Source of the DNA: Gnetum montanum
Taxonomy: Eukaryota > Streptophyta > Gnetopsida > Gnetales > Gnetaceae
NCBI GenBank assembly: GCA_015680685.1
Contig: MNCI01026902.1
Span: 193,841-257,840, forward strand
Reading direction: 5' to 3'
Length of the DNA: 64,000 nt
Shown here in pieces: positions 1 to 11,784 of this stretch. The first letter of the stretch is position 1, and each line of letters opens with the position of its first letter. The notes below the pieces were generated by a model that worked only from the letters and a program-made list of their open reading frames with translations, had not been told where the DNA came from and ran no database searches. A program made the position numbers and the translations under genes.

Positions 1-39
1 AATAAGTAACACGAGAAATAGATGGAAAAATTAGTATAC

Positions 40-981
40 CCGTGATCGTCCTGACATTTGTAATGAGTGAGACAAGTTAATATGTCCACTTCAGTTTCAA
101 ATTCGGGTCCGAAACTTTCAGGTCCATGTGTTAAAAGATACTCCAGAAGTGACAATGTTTTGAAGGTCCCTCTCCAGTGCTTCTTGGCTGAGTCAACCAA
201 TCTGTAGCAATAAAATCCGTTTCATTCACTCGCATATATAAAATAAGGCTCCTATTTAGAAGAAATAATAAGCTGGATTGCCTTTCCTTTTCTCTTTCTT
301 TTTTCCTTTCCTTTTTTTTTATTTTTTTTCCCTGACTGGATAAATTCAGCGCAGATTATTAATACAGAAGAAAATCTTCTCCATATGGGAAGGCACATGC
401 CAGAATTAAGCAGTAATCAAAATTCCACGGAAGTAAGATAACGAAAATGAAAATTTCTAGCATAACCTCTGCAACATAGGGATATAGGAGATCTACGATG
501 CTTTCCAAACTAGTCAGTTTTTGTTCATTAGTGAACCAGAAAAGCCTATTTCGCTTCGGATTCTATTTGATCATGAGATTCTTAATGATTCTTGGCAAAT
601 GTTTGGTCAAAATCAAAAGGATGGGTACCTGGAATGCAAAATTCTGACAACCCTCAAATAATCATCTACTACAAAGGTAGCTTTAGAAATTCTTGACATG
701 GTCTGCGTGGTTGGCCCCCATGGATCATCATTAGTTGCTTCCTCTGCCAATCTGTTACCAAGATCAGCATACTATCAATCGAAAGAAAGATGAAACAGGA
801 AAACCCAACAAAAACCCACAACTTGCAAACGAGGGAAATAAAGCATAAATATTGATAAACTTTCGCATACTTACAATTCAATCTGTGTGACATCAGTTAA
901 AGCAAGTCTGGCACTATTAAGCTTCTCTCTGAGAAAGAAAGAAGCTTGTCTCTTGAATTGATCTAGCGAAATTCCAGCCAT
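40..981 (-). CDS. ENTH/VHS-family (epsin-like) protein, 5' part, three exons, partial
   Basis: Read by hand from the minus strand; each exon is too short to stand out alone. Exon 1 is 981-875 (ATG at 981-979, donor GTAAGT), exon 2 is 751-629 (acceptor AACAG, donor GTACCC), exon 3 starts at 201 (acceptor CTACAG) and probably ends at 40 before a GTATAC donor, although the frame stays open to the window edge. The phases join cleanly across both introns (123 and 427 bp). The peptide starts MAGISLDQFKRQASFFLREK and contains ARLALTDVTQIEL (residues 24-36), EEATNDDPWGP (39-49), KKHWRGTFKTLSLLEYLL (83-100) and THGPES (101-106), which is the ENTH fold of plant ENTH/VHS-family proteins. Known members bind phosphoinositides and act in clathrin-coated vesicle traffic. 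All exons are open and both splice sites are canonical, so the gene looks functional. The rest of the ENTH domain and the C-terminus lie outside the window. Family call secure; exact orthologue not decided. Confidence 0.88.
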
Positions 982-2070
982 AACAGGAGTCTAGCTAAAT
1001 TCACATGAATGATCGTTCTGCGAGTTCTTGCTATAAACCCTCGTCCAGTATCACCGTCTTCTTTCAACGTTTCCTCAAAGATCTATAGCCATGTTGACTT
1101 ACAGACCCATAAAATATACGAAACTAAAAGCAATTCAAAGCTGACGATGTGCAGGGACTGCATAACCTGTACCGGCCTGTTTCCGATGTTGACCTGAAAA
1201 CAGCAAACCTTTTATGACAATCCGTCCCAGAAACCAATTATCAACTCCCAAATTCGGTGAATACCCACCAATTCAGGAATTAAAACTTAACCACGTTCCA
1301 AATTCATTAGGTGCTACCAAAAACATTGTATTTTCACCGCCGGACCTGTAACAACTCTCATGCATTCAATCTCTCCTTTTTAACGCGAATCTCTGAATTC
1401 TTTCCCAATTGTTGTCCGTTTCTGACTATGGAATCCGCCAGCGGATTTGTTAATAGTCAGCGAACTGTAATGAATGAATTCATTGCGGCTGCGTTGAAAT
1501 TTTCCCATCCTGCACTTGAAAATTCTTTCCTAAATGGAATAGATGAACCACCCCAATTTTCGGAACAAAATGCCGAAACCTGCGTGATCTACAAACGTCA
1601 GTAGGCGGGAAACTCGACACGCGGCAGATTATCTAAGCAAACATGCGAAAACACTCTTATTATTACAAAGCCTATCGTAATGTGGGTCTGGATGTTCGTC
1701 ATTTGCTCCTATCTAAACTTACGAAGGATAAGCACAAATGCACAATGGCATCCTGTCCATGTTAAATTTAGGCAGGTAAAAAGAAATTGGTTATTTGAAG
1801 TACAACCAATTGCTTTTTGTATGAATTCCATCAATTAGTTATTTCATAATTGATGTTGTCTTTGTTTATTCACCTCAAAGCACGTCACATTTCTATCCTC
1901 TTGTGATGTTGTTAGTTCAGTTCGAGTTTTACTATTTCTTATATTGTGTGCATTTTTTTTATTTATGAAAGGTCAAGTCGTGCTTGTGTATTTGTTATCT
2001 TTTTTATTTGTACCTATCTTTTTTGTACCTACCGTGGTGGTAGAGGGTAAGACTCCAAATACTTTCACTA
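982..2070. other. upstream region of the ENTH gene, no gene recognised
   Basis: This holds the presumed promoter and 5' leader of the minus-strand ENTH gene. A 97-codon plus-strand frame at 1311-1604 shows no recognisable domain and is probably chance. From about 1.65 kb on the DNA is AT-rich and featureless. Confidence 0.5.
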
Positions 2071-2117
2071 TTTGTGCCTCAAGTGGTTAGCTCATTGTTT
2101 TGTTATGCAAGAGATTG
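2071..2117 (+). repeat. tRNA-derived SINE head, fragment
   Basis: The segment reading gtgcctcaagtggttagctc resembles the 5' (A-box) part of the SINE family seen more completely at 13563-13725. The B-box part does not follow directly; a possible remnant lies near 2289-2310 after about 170 bp of unrelated, T-rich sequence. Weak call. Confidence 0.35.
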
Positions 2118-2527
2118 TTTTTTATATTCTTCTTTGATTCTTTTAATGCATCCTCTTAGCTATATGTAAACTATTTCAGTTCTAATATCCCTCCACCCAC
2201 CTTCTCTCCCCTAGGTGGCACACACTTTGCCTGAGCACCCCTTCTCTTTACTTATATCTGCTAAAGTACTATTTTAGTCATGTGTGTACAAACCTAGATT
2301 CAAGTTAAGGTGCAACCACTTAAAATAGGTTGGGCTTTTGCTCACCTACCAATCTTCCCATGCACTACTTAGTGGAATGAGCACTGAGCCTCTAAGTGAT
2401 GACCCCTTTTCTCTATAGACTCAACAAATATCTTTCATTTATGTTTCATTTATTGAGCAATATAAACAAGGATTTCTAAAATGCTTAACATTGAAATAGA
2501 ATGAATTGTAGAGGTAGGGTAGGGTGA

Positions 2528-2698
2528 GGTTGTGGTGGAGTGTGTTAAAACTCAAAATAATTTGACTATAAGTACAACTTAAGACATATAACCAACATGA
2601 TACCTTAAAAGAATTATACAAGAATATAATGATACATTAAGTGTGACTTTAATTAGCAACCTCTTGTTTAACAATTTAATAAGTTAAACACTTGAGGC
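2528..2698 (-). repeat. SINE, minus strand, cut at its head by LTR element 1
   Basis: The minus strand carries the same A-box head, AT-rich middle and gttttaacac tail as the SINE at 13305-13475, with a degenerate B box. Its 5' end abuts the LTR at 2701, so element 1 seems to have inserted into the SINE head. Homology is by eye. Confidence 0.5.
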
Positions 2699-2700
2699 AT

Positions 2701-3728
2701 TGATGAGACGCGATTCGCATGAGCTGCGATATCGCGTACACGATATCGCATCTTCCCCTGCAATGTCGCGTATGCAATATCGCGATCCACTGCCATATCT
2801 ATAAATAAGAGGCAACTCTCCCTTGTTCTCCATCTTGAGTTAGAAGTAGGGAAACTCTGGCAGTTTGATCACTCCAGAGATAGAATATTTTCCATGTGTC
2901 TGCAGTAGGAGTCCTAAAAGTGAATGGATCTTTATTCGAGCAACATTGTACCTGAACACAAGTTGTGTACGGCAATAAAGACGAGCTTCTTGGATAAACC
3001 TTGCAGTGCATGGAATAGGATTTTATTTATTGTTTTCTCTCTCACCCTTAAACTCCTAGAATGCGGTATGAGTACGACTTGATTACGAGCATCTAAGGAT
3101 GTGTACGGATAGTCAAGGAATCGGCTGCTCATCGCATGCGGTATGAGTACGACTTGATTACGAGCATCTCATGTGACTACTTGGTAACCCAGTGGCGTAT
3201 TCAGGATCTACGCTTGGTAATCCTAGTGGTAGTCCCATATGTGTATGGTTAGTCAAGGAATTGGCTGCTCATCGCACTTAGGCTAGATAGACTCTCTCAA
3301 CCCTTTCCTCCTAGTTAAGTGCCTCAGTACGACCACTTCGAGCACGTGCGTTATGCGCAGTGATCCTAGCAACGATTAGCGTTTGGTAGCCACGGTTACA
3401 TCAGTTCAGGGTGTGTACGACAAGTGGGAATGGATGCTGACGCTAGGTAATTTAGACTTAGTTCATTAGTTAGAGTTAGTACTTAGTTTCTCAACCCTTC
3501 ACCCTTTAGCATAGAAGACATAAAACATAAAAAGATATAAAAATCATATACCTCGTACTTACTTAACCATACACCGTGACAACCACAAGTAAGTTTGGGA
3601 AGACAACGAATGATTAACCCCAAGTGTTTCATGGGGCGTGTAGGCACTTAGTTTGTGGAGTTCGATCAGATCACGCGTGCTACGCTCGTTTCGTATGGTT
3701 GAGTGTAGGGGTACCTTGCCACTCATCA
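2701..3728 (+). repeat. 5' LTR of element 1
   Basis: Starts TGATGAG and ends CTCATCA (perfect 7-bp terminal inverted repeat), 1028 bp, and is followed directly by a primer site. Two GATATC-type CpG-rich palindromes lie at about 2724-2784, a TATA box (ctataaata) at 2799-2807 and an AATAAA signal near 2974, so U3, R and U5 are in the expected order. A stretch of about 100 bp near 3060-3170 is duplicated inside the LTR (the gcggtatgagtacgacttga motif occurs twice); the inverted LTR at 14149 shares this. No plus-strand 3' partner is present. Confidence 0.9.
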
Positions 3729-3729
3729 T

Positions 3730-3747
3730 TGGCGCCGTTGTCGGGGC
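3730..3747 (+). other. primer binding site, tRNA-Asp type (element 1)
   Basis: tggcgccgttgtcgggg follows the LTR end after one base. It matches, with one mismatch, the complement of the 3' end of plant tRNA-Asp (ending in GGCAACGGCGCCA). Athila/Tat-like plant elements commonly use this primer. Confidence 0.8.
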
Positions 3748-3870
3748 CTAAGTGTTTGTGCGCCGAATAGAACATAAAGGATATCACTCACATCGTTGGA
3801 AGCCTAAACGAACCTTTGAGTTAATCAAGATAAAAAAATTTATAACGGTAAAATTAGCACACCAATAATA

Positions 3871-6800
3871 ATGTCTTCTTCTCATAGAGCAACTCACCAC
3901 CTAAGGACCATACATGAGACAGTCGGCAACATAAAACACATAGCCGAAATCAGCCAAGTCCTAAACAATACAAGATAGTTTATACTCATCCCAATAAGTA
4001 TATTCCAAACTTTACCTTTATCCTCCATCAAGACGAACAGCTGCGATGGAGAGATTTGCAAGGTAACATCGTGTTACCCCCAAATCAATCAGTCTCTCAC
4101 ATGCTTTTCCATGCCTTGGCACAGATAGGCATGACCGAATTATATGCTGAATACATTGTGGAAGACTTTGATATAAGGGATTATCATCCCACAGAAGCAC
4201 AATGTATGAGGGACTCAAGGCAGGAGAGCCAACATACACTTTTGAAGGGCAAAGGTTTGCATGTCCTTAGTGAAATAGGAGATGAGGAACCTCTTATAAC
4301 GGGTTCTTTAGCAAATGATGTTTCCCCTCCTAACGATGGTGAGGAGGTAGGGTATCAGAACCTACGATCAACGATACATAACCATGGTTCTGACGCCCGT
4401 GAGCATCAACTGTTCACAGAGGGAACAACCACTCATGCTAAGGACGGGCACTTAGATCGTCACCATGATCGGGGCCGTAGCAGCCAAAGAGAAGGCAAGA
4501 AACATCGCCATGGCGATGGTTCCCCTTCTTCCTCCCCTTCTTCACATCACTCACCCTCTCCTTCCACATCTGGGCGTAGCCATCATGAACACAACGGAGA
4601 GGATAAAGGTAGACAAAATGAGAGACTTCAACGGGAAAGTCAAGAGAGAGGACAAGGGCAAGGACGTAGGAAGAGTAGAGAACAACGCAGACATCACAGC
4701 TGTCATGAAAGAGATGATCATGACGAGCCCCTACTCACAACCCGAAGTATGCTTGACATAACGAAGGCAGTTAGGATTCCCACAAGGCATTTAAAAGATA
4801 GTCGGATCAAACATTTAGAGATGAACAATATCCCACGATTTGAAGGGGGATACAATGCAGATCCACAAAATCATTTACAGGCATTCCACGATGCCTGTGC
4901 CTTGCAGAATATAGAAAATGAGTGGCAAAAACTTAAGTTGTTCCCAAGGACACTCACCAAAGAAGCAGAGAGTTGGTACCAGTCCTTAGAACCAGAAACC
5001 ATCAGGAGGTGGAGTACGATGCTAATTGTTCAACGATAAGTATCAGACGTACTCCAGAGTGTCTAATTTGCATAAGAAGATCCAAGGCTGGAAGCAAGGT
5101 ACTCATGAACCCTTGGATGCTGCCATGGCCCGCTACTACACATTGTTACATCGTTGCCTGGGCCATGGGTACGCTCAGTGGGATCAACTTCGCCACATCG
5201 TGGATGGGCTAAGGCATGAAACTAGAAGAACCCTTGGGACTTATGCCCAAGGGAGACTCTCACAACTTAGAGCCCATGAAGTACGTAGCTTGTTGGAGCA
5301 AGTAGCAAAAGAAGAGGGTGAGCTACGCAAAAGGGAAAGTGCGGAAGAGTACAACCGTGATCCCTCCCTTCGAAAGAAGGGAGTGAAATTTTGTGATGAA
5401 GAGGATGAGTCACCAATCAAAGAGTTGGTGAACAGGAAGACCTTGACGCTTCAAAAGTTCACAACAGAAATAGCGGCTAAGGTAGATGATGTATGGAGTT
5501 CCTTAGACTCTAAAATTGAAACTGTCTTAAAAATTGTAGAAGAGTCTAAGGTTGAACAAAGTAGTGACAAAGGTAAGAAAAAGTGGAGAGATTTAGGCCC
5601 TGCACATAACAAGGGTAAGGGAAAAATCACTAACTCCGATGTGGCTGTGGATTCAGATTCAGACGATGACGGTGGATGTGAGATCTACCATTATGACCAT
5701 CCTAAGGGATGTTGCCCCATCATCTCACATCTACAGGAGTCTAGGGTGTATGCGCTTAATCCAAGACTCAACCAACGGCAAACACCCCAAAGGTTACCTT
5801 ATCCACAAGGTAACCCAAGGCAATTCCACCAACCCTTAACGTATTATCCAAGTGGAACTCCACCACAACCCATCGAACAGCATCAGCAGTGGCAATACCC
5901 ACAATCATGGGGGATGCCATCGCTGAAACATCGGTACCCTTACCGGCAGCCTGACCCTTATGGATATTATGTTCAGCAGCCGATTTCTCCAAGTGACTTT
6001 ATGAGTTACTCAACTCCGCACTGTCACTACCAAGTTCGGGAGTACTTCAGAAGGACTCCTTCTCCTCCGAGAGACACTCCATACCCACACCACCCTCCAA
6101 ATCCATCCGCACCTCTTCCACAAGTAGTTCCCGTAACACCTCCTACTCCAACAATGCAAGGGGAACTTCCTACCCAACCGCAACAATGTCACGTTGCGAG
6201 AGCTGTAAATATTCAACCTGCTACTAGTTCTGACAACTGTAAAAAGAGAAAACCCTTCTTCAGAACCAAAATTCCAGACAAACTCTTGCAACAACAAGCG
6301 GTGGGGCCCATGTACACTCCTCCACCATCTAACACTTCGGAGCACCCTCCAGTCCAACAGAGCTTAACGCATATGATTATGTTGACACATACCGTAACTG
6401 ACTGGATCAAGGTAGGCCACCTTCCCAAGAAACTAACTGACCCTGAAAGTCCCTTAATCTATTTACAAATCACCGAAAATAAACCACATAGGGCCCTTCT
6501 TGATTCAGGTTTCGGAGTTAACTTAATTTCATGAGAGATGTATCACGCCTAGAACCTGTCCCCCCTTAAGAAGAGCAACATTCAACTAGAGCTGGCAGAC
6601 CAGTCCATCACCATTCCCTTGGGATTGGTGGACGACATCATTACCATTGTGTGTGGTTGGTCTTACCCAGCTGATTTCCTGGTGATTGAGGTCAACAACA
6701 ACGAAGGGGACTTCCCAATTATAATGGGAAGGGCATGGCTAAGTACAGTAGACGCATGCCTTAGGATCCATGATCTTTCCTTGGAAATTTCTAAGATAAA

Positions 6801-7197
6801 TATTTATGGAAAGATCGAGAAGAGGAAAGTTCCATGCATCACATACAGTGATTCATCGAGTGATGACATGGAGGAAATGCCTCCATGTAACAGGTGTGCG
6901 CTTAAAACTTTGCAACAAAGATGCTTGTATGTAGCAGCCACACAACCAGTAGTAGACACCCCGTGGTTGACAACTACTCAAAGGAGCTACCAAATATGCA
7001 TGGAACGAACTGAGAAAACCCATGCTCATAACGAAAGCGTATACACATTGGAATATGAGCGTCGCCAACTTCCACCCCTTAATCTAAGATCATCAATTGG
7101 GAGAAGTTGGGCACTTCTTAGAAATTCAAATAGGCGCTCATTATTTTGGATCTCTCCCTTTCCACTCAATTACGGGGGAGATGGTCACCTATGCTAA
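3871..7197 (+). pseudogene. gag-protease polyprotein of element 1, frameshifted
   Basis: Structural polyprotein of an LTR retrotransposon. The likely start is ATG 3871 (MSSSHRATHHL...); a one-base shift near 3975 moves to the frame read from about 3978 to 5039, and a second shift near 5015-5030 moves to the frame read on to 7197, with a TGA at 6532 and a TAG just after. Order: N-terminal region, an S/H/R/D-rich low-complexity stretch (about 4450-4720), a Retrotrans_gag core (IPRFEGGYNADPQNHLQAF, LFPRTLTKEAESWY, ARYYTLLHRCLGHG), a knuckle-like C-x6-H-x4-C (CEIYHYDHPKGCC, about 5678), a P/Q/Y-rich region, then an aspartic protease with DSG at 6502-6510 and PIIMGRAWL at about 6716. No reverse transcriptase follows. 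Element 1 keeps the protease, unlike elements 2 and 3. The damage rules out expression as one protein. Confidence 0.85.
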
Positions 7198-8990
7198 TCA
7201 TATGGGGCCCTTAGTTCTTTTATGTTTTTGTTTTACAATGTTTTTGTTTTACACGTTTTTGTCTTACACGTTTTTGTTTTACAACTTTCTTTAACTTTTC
7301 TTGTTTTTGTTTTACAACATCGTTATACTTTTCCATTTTGTGTGTGTGTGTGTGTGTGTGTGATCCATCCTGTAAGTTTGTCACCCAATAAGTGTTCTGC
7401 ACGATGGTATGAACTATTTTTCATTGATTGCTAATGTTTGGTTTTTACCTTTAAGTTACGATGTTGACACTAAGGTATGTTTCTCTTGATATGACAGGCA
7501 ATGAGTTCACTTCATCCATCCATCCATCAATTTCTATGGTCTCTCTCAGCTTGGAAATGTATAGTCCCTTTCATAATAAAAACTTTAATGAATTGGTGAC
7601 TGGGCATTTCTCAAACTAAGGAAGGACTCAAGGATTGAATAAGGTGTGACTTTAAGGGAACTTGATGCTTTTGTGTTAGCCATTCTCTTGGGTGCTTGGA
7701 TGTTCTATTTTTGAATTTTTCTTGTTGTTCTAATGTTACCCAATTGTCAGAAGTTGAGACAATAAAAATAAAAAATCTTTGCATGGTGTGGTTCTCACGC
7801 ATAAAAACACAAAACAAAAAAAAGAGAGAGAGGAAAAAAAAGAAAAAAGAAGTAGAAGAAGAAGAAGACAAGGTGAGAATTCAAAGCACACCCCTTAGAT
7901 GAAATAAACTTGGACTACAAGCACTAGTTATGAAACCAAAAGTGTTCCCTCTAACTAAGGCCCTTCTCGCTTCCCATTCTCTCCTTTGTTTTGTTAGAAT
8001 GGTGGTGACTCTTGGGGAAAGCATTCTTGTTATCCAAGTGGATGGTTTAGCTAAATGCATTGATGCGAAGTCACTGGTTGTGGTTGGTTTGAGGCTGAAC
8101 TTGGAATGGGATTGGCTAAGTCACATTAATCATGAAACACACAAGGGGCTGTACACCACCTTGTTCTTGGGATTCCATTCCATCCTCTTCTCTCCATCCT
8201 TCTCTCCATTGTTCACCTCGTTGTCAGTCGTATCATTAGTGTATATTTTAGGAGATACATTGTTTTTCTTTTGGTAAATTCTTACGGTTAAGACTTTAAA
8301 TCTTGTTCTCAATGACATTCCCGGAGCCTACGGACTCTTTGAATGTGGGTTTATCAGGGCACTACGAGCATGAGCCTACTTTTGGGAGGACCCATTGACA
8401 TTCCTATTTGGAGCATTAGTTAAATTCTTTCCCTTAACATTTTGCCATTAATTTTATTTTGTTCATTTCCATCTTGACATCCATTTCACTTCACTAATGT
8501 TTTCAATTGTCCCTTTTTATCTATCTTTCTTACTCCTTTTCTTTCTCCATTCTAACGCTACCGGAGGTTCGTAATTAGTCATGGGGGCATGGGGCCCGAC
8601 TTTTTCGATTTTCTCCTAGCCCCAAATTTTTTGATTTTCTTCCTAACCCCTACACCTTCAGTAGTCATCATTAATATATCCCCAGATCCGTATTAGCCAT
8701 ACCACAACTCAGCCAACAGACTTACACCAAAGCAAGGTATCAATTACATGATGATTCATTTACCCTTGCTAATATAAGATTGTGTTGTGTGTGCAGATGG
8801 TAATCATACAACAACGGATTGGATCTGGAGCAAACACTTGGAATGGAGCTGTGCTGGAAGTAGCTATGCAAGGAGCAAGATTGATGGTGCGCTTACCAAC
8901 AAACAACGGAAGGCGCAATCTTGGCGTTGGCAGCAGCAACACTTCTTTCTCTCTCTCTTTCTTTCTCAGCTGCTAACAAAGGCCTGATGT
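7198..8990 (+). mobile_element. element 1 internal non-coding region, truncated at about 8.99 kb
   Basis: Collinear with the gag-to-ORF2 spacer of elements 2 and 3. It holds a (GT)n microsatellite at 7339-7361, a purine tract at 7816-7868, a conserved block at 8318-8400, and gtcatgggggcatgggg at 8579, the counterpart of the gtcgtggggg before ORF2 in the others. A possible ORF2 start follows a splice-acceptor-like tgtgtgcag at about 8787-8795 but similarity fades within 200 bp. The palindrome/TATA block seen before ORF2 in elements 2 and 3 is not found here. Confidence 0.6.
7816..7868 (+). other. internal polypurine tract (element 1)
   Basis: About 50 nearly uninterrupted purines (one T) between gag-pro and the ORF2 position. 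Elements 2 (34717-34770) and 3 (47629-47690) have similar tracts at the same place. Confidence 0.5.
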
Positions 8991-9987
8991 CATTGTAATA
9001 AGGTGTTCACCCTTGTTGTCATGAACACTAGTTTTGTCAAGTCCTTGGTTGTTATTCTCAATCATTTCTTAGAAAATCCTCATCATAAGGAATATCCATG
9101 ATCACATAATCAAAAATAATAGATTGTATAATGGATTCCAATTATTTCTTTAAAACATGAAAAGCTTTAGCCACCTCCTAAGCTTTGAGGGATTCACCCT
9201 TAAATGTTTGGAGAGGACTAGGAATAAGATGAAATAAGATTTGTAATTATTCTACTATTTCTTCAAATTTCCTTTATTCATTATTGCTAGGTAGGAGGAA
9301 TGATGGTGTTGCAATTTTTTAAGATGAGGTGTGTTACATTTTTTCTTAGAGAAGATGGGGTAATTTTTACTTCTTACAATTTTTTATTGATTTACAACTT
9401 CTTACTAATTTAATGTTTCAATTGGTGTTTTTCCATGGGTTTGGCTCCATTTTATCTAATTTGAAATGTGACAATGTTTGGTTTCCTCTACAAGTCCTTC
9501 AGTAGCATTGACAAAAGCTTGTATGAAGGATCTTTGAATTTCTCCCAAAAATCTAGAGCATAGGTAATTAAAATCATGGTCTTGTTACATGTATAAAAGA
9601 TTATTTTTTATAGCTTCTTACGCTAGGGCTTATGTGCTCAATTTAAGCTTGTTGTTCATCTAATGACAAGGAAAATCAGTTTTTCATAATACAGTGGGTA
9701 GCTAGGGCTTTGATTGTGAACAAAGTGAATGTTACACCCACATGTTAGGGATGTTTGGATCTTCCACAACATACATGAGTCATTTATTTCTCTAGATCTT
9801 TGGAATATGAAGTAATAAAAATTAAAAAGCTTTTTAAAATAAATTAAACAAGCATGTTAAGTATAATATCCAAAAGCTATTTCTTACATTGATTGAGATT
9901 AATGAAATCGTGTAAGGAAATCCTTTCCAGTTCATTTTTTCATCCTCTAAATTAAGGATCATCATTGTTCTTGGACATGTTGGTGAG
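8991..9987. other. AT-rich intergenic, nothing recognised
   Basis: Starts where similarity to elements 2 and 3 is lost. Dense stops in all frames; no repeat family recognised. Confidence 0.5.
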
Positions 9988-10186
9988 TGATCAGTCGTCA
10001 TTGGGCGACTGCGATATCGCGTACGCAATATCACAGCCCAGCTAGTCCAGGTGGGAAGATAGTGAATTACGACCTAAGGCTAACTATCTAGATGCCACAA
10101 CTAGTCCATCTACGGAGTTCAACTGGATTGCGCGTGTAATGCTCGTATTCGTATGGTTGAGTGTAGGGGTACCTCACCACTCATTA
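9988..10186 (+). repeat. internally deleted solo LTR with target duplication GTGAG
   Basis: Begins tgatcag, contains one GATATC palindrome (gcgatatcgcgtacgcaata), then jumps to the last ~150 bp of the element-3-type LTR (agtccaggtgggaagatagt ... gggtacctcaccactcatta). The 5-bp direct repeat gtgag lies at 9983-9987 and 10187-10191. At 199 bp it lacks about 600 bp of the LTR including the TATA and R region. Confidence 0.85.
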
Positions 10187-10409
10187 GTGAGCTAGGTGGA
10201 GAAAGAAACATGAAAGCATAGATGAAGTTATGATTTTATCAAAGAGAATGAAATTATTTTTGTGAAATAAAATATAATAAAGTAATGATAAGGAAAAAAC
10301 ATTTAATTTTTCTCCTTTACCAAGCCAAGTAGATTTGCATCCATTGATTAAGAACATTAAAGAGGCTTTACAAGTGAATGTTAATGTCACTAAGGTCTCT
10401 AAAATAATT

Positions 10410-10900
10410 TCAAAAATCATTATTAGATAAAAGGGTAACTAATGCATAATTAATGGTCTCTCTATCACTTTTGCACTTCTTGCAAATATCATTGTTAATG
10501 AGTCCCTTATGTTGGAGGATCATTTTTGGAAGCTTACTGGAAATGCACTTTCTCATAAAAGTATAGTATTTAGGAATAATAGCACCATGCCACCAAGTAC
10601 TCTCTAAGGAATCTTTTTGATATTGAAAAAAGTGTGATAAGCCTTTTGCACTTATAGCTATCATGATTAGTCTAGTGTGTAGGATAATTCTGTACTTTTC
10701 TTTTGACTTGATTTTACTATTGTGTATTCTAGCTACTAGTGGGATGCTAAATTCCTTTGGTAATCCCAATCATAAAATAAAAGCATCTAATTCTAATAAA
10801 AATTTATTCTTTTCTTATTGTGGAATCAATTTTAATAAAGAACTTTTATTGGGAATGACGTCAAAGATAGGTGTAAAATGGGATCATTTTTAGTTTACAT
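10410..10900 (-). pseudogene. LINE (non-LTR retrotransposon) C-terminal fragment
   Basis: The minus-strand frame 10769-10410 carries IPKYYTFMRKCISSKLP, then GLINNDICKKCKSDRETINY, which resembles the zinc-binding zf-RVT region after the reverse transcriptase of plant LINEs (W..IP.K...F.WK....LPT...L..RGI....C..C....E...H). The frame upstream to about 10900 is broken. The reverse transcriptase core is absent. A decayed 3' piece of a LINE is the best reading. Confidence 0.6.
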
Positions 10901-11784
10901 TATTTCACTAAAGAGAAACCAACTCTAATATTTTATAGCCTAGAGTTTCAAGATCATCTAGAACCTATCCGAATTCGATAAGATGCCCTATGTATAATTA
11001 TGTTTCAATTTCAACACCTCTTGATTCTTTTCCTTTCTTTTATTTATGTACAACCTTTCATCCCTTTGTCCATCTAGTATTATTATTACTTTATTTGTTA
11101 TGAATTATATTCTCAAATAAAATTTGCATAAGATCTTTCATCAAGATTTCAATTAATGCTTTCACCTTGTGACTTTAGATTTCTACAACTCCTTTATTTA
11201 TGTGCATCTTATCAAGTAGGAAAATGTAGTAGAATAATATCCTTAGTTACATGTTGTAAGCTTGGAATTTTTATTTTGATTAATTTTATTCTTGATTTGT
11301 GGATTAGTACATTGATAATTTTTATTTCTTTTAATTATTCTATAATTAATATCTTCTTTTGTTATGTTGATAATTTTTTTCTTTGTTGGTTATTAGAATG
11401 TACTTATCAATATCAGTGATCATAATATCTATCATAAAATGTCATGTTTTTTAGTTTCTTAATGGGTTTCCATGGCTCATGGATCATCCTTTTGATCATC
11501 TTCATTTAACTTCTTTTCATCTTTCTTATAATTTGAAAGCCTCGTATTTTTTCGACCTTCTTTGATATTTTCCTCTAGTCTAGATACTTAGTTCTATTAA
11601 AATTCTTGTACTTTTGTTAATTCCTCTAGTTTCCACCTTTTAGCAAGTATATTTCAATAGTATTTGATTCTTTGTTTGGCTTTACTAGCTTTAATACCAT
11701 ATTAGAGTTTCATTTTACACCTACATAAGTAACTCTAGTATACTGAGATCTATAATTTTTTCCCAAAAGATTCATTGTAAAACT
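10901..11784. other. AT-rich intergenic, nothing recognised
   Basis: Pyrimidine-rich, no open frame of note and no repeat boundaries visible. Confidence 0.45.

Noticed and set aside
1311-1604. 97-codon plus frame upstream of the ENTH gene
   Set aside because: No recognisable motif; overlaps the presumed promoter or leader of the ENTH gene.
4018-4239. Minus-strand frame opposite the start of gag
   Set aside because: Shadow of the gag reading frame of element 1; no conservation in elements 2 and 3.
5768-6428. Three minus-strand frames of 71-115 codons under gag-protease
   Set aside because: Antisense to the proline/glutamine-rich gag region, whose codon bias keeps the other strand open.
7220-7434. 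Repetitive FVLH/FLFY-rich frames
   Set aside because: Product of T-rich short repeats and the (GT)n microsatellite in element 1.
9834-10034. 66-codon minus frame at the short solo LTR
   Set aside because: Half of it is the LTR palindrome region; no conserved motif.
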